From Pontibacter actiniarum (GTDB lineage: Bacteria; Bacteroidota; Bacteroidia; Cytophagales; Hymenobacteraceae), in the NCBI RefSeq assembly GCF_003585765.1, contig NZ_CP021235.1, positions 682,001-746,000 of the forward strand: DNA of 64,000 nucleotides, given 5' to 3'. Shown here in pieces: positions 62,523-64,000 of this stretch. Every line of letters begins with the position of its first letter. Within the stretch, counting starts at the first letter, position 1. The translations under genes and the position numbers were made by a program. Under the pieces are notes generated by a model. That model did no database searches, was not told the origin of the DNA, and worked only from the letters and a program-made list of their open reading frames with translations.

Positions 62523-63575
62523 TTAAAGCACAGTCACTTTTGTGCCATTCTTCAGGTTGATCTGGCCAGACTGCACCACTTTATCGCCAGCTTCCAGACC
62601 GCCTGTCACTTCTACTTTATTGCCTTGCGTGCCACCAACTTTGATGTCTTTCAGGAAGGCGCTGCCATTGTTCACCACAAATACCTGTGGGTTTTGTAAG
62701 CTACCGACGATTGCCTCCCGCTCGATCAGCAGGGCCTTACGCTGGTCTGCAACTTCAAAGTAAGCTGTGCCATACATACCGGCTTTCAGCGGGTTATCAG
62801 AAGGGTTGCTCACTTGCAGCTCCACGTTGTAGTTAAGCGAGTTATCGCCTTTGGCGGCAATGGCCTTCACGGTGCCTTCAAATGTTTCGCCACCAACGGC
62901 ATCTGCTTTAATCTGCACTTTCTGTCCGTCGCGTATCAGGCCAACCTGGCTTTCAGGCACCTTCACGTTCATCTTCAGGTTATCCACGTTCACGATGTTG
63001 AACAGTTTTGTACCCGGGCTCAGGTAAGAGCCGACTTCAATGAACTTCTCGTTGATGCGGCCCGAGATTGGCGCTTTGATGCTGGCGTCAGCCAGTCTTT
63101 TCTTAGCCGTGATCAGGGCAGCCTCTGCATTGCTGAAGCCTAGTCTGGCATCTTCCAGCTGGCGTTTCGTGATGGCATCACCCTCGGCCAGGTTCTCGAA
63201 ACGCTCCAGGTCACGCTTGCTCTTGGTGTAGTTTGCCTGTGCACGCACCAGTTCGGCACGCAGTAATTGAGCATCCACCTGCGCCAGCATTTCACCTGCT
63301 TTTACACGGTCACCGTTCTGCTTGTAGATCTTCAGCACCTGGCCCTGCGTTTCAGAGAGAAGCGTCAGGTCCTGCTCTGGTATAAAGTTACCTTGTGCTG
63401 TAAAAGACTTGTCTACTGCGCCAACCTTAGGTGTGGTCAGGGCAACGGGGATGCTTTCGCTCTTGCGCTCGGCAATGGCAGCGGTGGCGGCCATTTCCTT
63501 CTTGTTGTTCATTAATGTATAGCCAATAGCCCCTAATGCAACCAGTACAGCGACGATATAGATTATCTTCTTCAT
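62523..63575 (-). CDS. RND efflux periplasmic adaptor subunit (MFP)
   Basis: This 350-residue membrane-fusion protein begins with a membrane anchor (about 3-20, IIYIVAVLVALGAIGYTLM) and no lipobox. The lipoyl halves are present (VLKIYKQNGDRVKAGEMLAQ with the biotinyl-lipoyl pattern, and ASIKAPISGRINEKFIEVGS), separated by an alpha-hairpin (about 105-160), followed by the beta-barrel and membrane-proximal domains. It links the RND pump to TolC. Gaps of 37 bp to the pump and 18 bp to the TolC-type gene indicate an operon. Confidence 0.94.
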   Translation of the reverse strand: MKKIIYIVAVLVALGAIGYTLMNNKKEMAATAAIAERKSESIPVALTTPKVGAVDKSFTAQGNFIPEQDLTLLSETQGQVLKIYKQNGDRVKAGEMLAQVDAQLLRAELVRAQANYTKSKRDLERFENLAEGDAITKRQLEDARLGFSNAEAALITAKKRLADASIKAPISGRINEKFIEVGSYLSPGTKLFNIVNVDNLKMNVKVPESQVGLIRDGQKVQIKADAVGGETFEGTVKAIAAKGDNSLNYNVELQVSNPSDNPLKAGMYGTAYFEVADQRKALLIEREAIVGSLQNPQVFVVNNGSAFLKDIKVGGTQGNKVEVTGGLEAGDKVVQSGQINLKNGTKVTVL

Positions 63576-63593
63576 GTTTCTTTTGATGTTGTC

Positions 63594-64000
63594 TTATTTA
63601 GTTAGTGTTTCTAGTTCGCCTCTTGCTTTCAGGTAGTTCAGCTGAGCGACTTTATACTTTAATTTCTCGTTATTCAGGTTTGTTTTGGCCTCTCTCAGGC
63701 TTACCTCTGCGTCCAGCAGGTCCGTGAGTGGGGAGATGCCCTCTTTGTACAGGTTGTTGGTGGTTTCATACACCTCCTGGGCCAACTCCACGTTTTTTTC
63801 CTGCACTGCTATTGAATTTTGGCTGTTCCTCAACTGGGCCAGTGCGTTGGTCAGTTCCACGGCGGTGTTCGTTTCCAGCTTGGAGATGTCCTCGTTGATC
63901 TTTTTCATTTCCAGCTGTCCCTGTTTGATCTGGGCGTCTTTTTTGAAGCCGTCGAAGATCGGGATGTTAAGCTGCAGACCTACCACTGATGTTTTGAACC
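63594..64000 (-). CDS. TolC-family outer-membrane efflux protein, 5'-truncated by the window
   Basis: Only the last roughly 135 residues are in the window; the frame stays open to base 64000. They contain GLQLNIPIFDGFKKDAQIKQ, the usual start of the second OEP repeat, a long coiled region (LAQLRNSQNSIAVQEKNVEL), and YKEGISPLTDLLDAEVSLRE, the conserved end of the family. As first gene of the TolC-MFP-RND operon it provides the outer-membrane channel. Confidence 0.92.
   Translation of the reverse strand, partial: FKTSVVGLQLNIPIFDGFKKDAQIKQGQLEMKKINEDISKLETNTAVELTNALAQLRNSQNSIAVQEKNVELAQEVYETTNNLYKEGISPLTDLLDAEVSLREAKTNLNNEKLKYKVAQLNYLKARGELETLTK

Noticed and set aside
1-64000. tRNA, rRNA, CRISPR, insertion sequence or prophage
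   Set aside because: I looked in every gap over 100 bp and saw no cloverleaf, no regularly spaced repeats, no transposase or integrase. A covariance-model search would be needed to rule out small RNAs.

Overview
The window looks like the chromosome of a Bacteroidota bacterium of the order Cytophagales, most likely Hymenobacteraceae and close to Pontibacter (inference). The evidence is: several secreted proteins with type IX secretion (T9SS) C-terminal sorting domains of both type A and gliding-motility (CHU_C, type B) form; a PorP/SprF-type outer-membrane partner; promoter -7 elements of the Bacteroidota form TAnnTTTG; no obvious Shine-Dalgarno sequences at most starts; and GC-rich coding sequence broken by AT-rich intergenic stretches. 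I saw no rRNA, tRNA, CRISPR array, insertion sequence, integrase or phage gene.

Layout. 1-5.9 kb (+): a nucleotide-sugar block with the 3' end of glucose-1-phosphate cytidylyltransferase (rfbF), an SDR epimerase/dehydratase, an RmlC-like 3,5-epimerase, a SAF-domain NAD(P) oxidoreductase, a terminator, then a second sugar nucleotidyltransferase and a GT4 glycosyltransferase. 5.9-9.8 kb (-): an MBOAT O-acyltransferase, an AlgX/AlgJ-like SGNH protein and a GT61 glycosyltransferase, which look like a polysaccharide O-acylation unit. 10.2-23.9 kb (+): T9SS cargo and its partner, namely a 1514-aa SGNH/Ig/CHU_C protein followed by PorP/SprF, a second SGNH protein, a LamG protein, and a sugar dehydrogenase/PKD/LamG fusion. 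24-28.7 kb (-): two paralogous parallel beta-helix proteins separated by a 613-bp AT-rich gap; the larger has two almost identical PA14 modules. 28.7-39.1 kb (-): a compact Wzx/Wzy-type exopolysaccharide operon (Wza, Wzc, Wzx, GT4, Wzy, GT2-like, GT4, GT2, beta-helix).

39-51 kb is a mixed housekeeping and metabolic region: DUF1737-like, DoxX, Xaa-Pro aminopeptidase, secreted sugar dehydrogenase, AEC transporter, zinc-ribbon protein, HemJ, HemN, D-threonine-aldolase-like enzyme and GH25 lysozyme. 51-64 kb holds a low-complexity protein almost free of hydrophobic residues, a cellulose-synthase-like GT2 divergent from a GH2-like lipoprotein, a nucleotidyltransferase/metallophosphoesterase pair, a fatty acid desaturase, an acyl-carrier-like protein lacking the carrier serine, and a TolC-MFP-RND efflux operon cut by the window end.

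How the parts may fit (inference): activated sugars from the first block feed the Wzx/Wzy pathway, the MBOAT/AlgX-like pair could acylate the polymer, and T9SS-exported SGNH esterases, beta-helix, LamG and PA14 proteins could act on or bind it at the cell surface. The most unusual signals are a heptamer, TATACTT/AAGTATA, found 44 times on both strands across coding and non-coding DNA, the serine-less carrier protein, a relic of the metallophosphoesterase gene, the recent PA14 duplication, and the hydrophobic-depleted protein at 50.8 kb.
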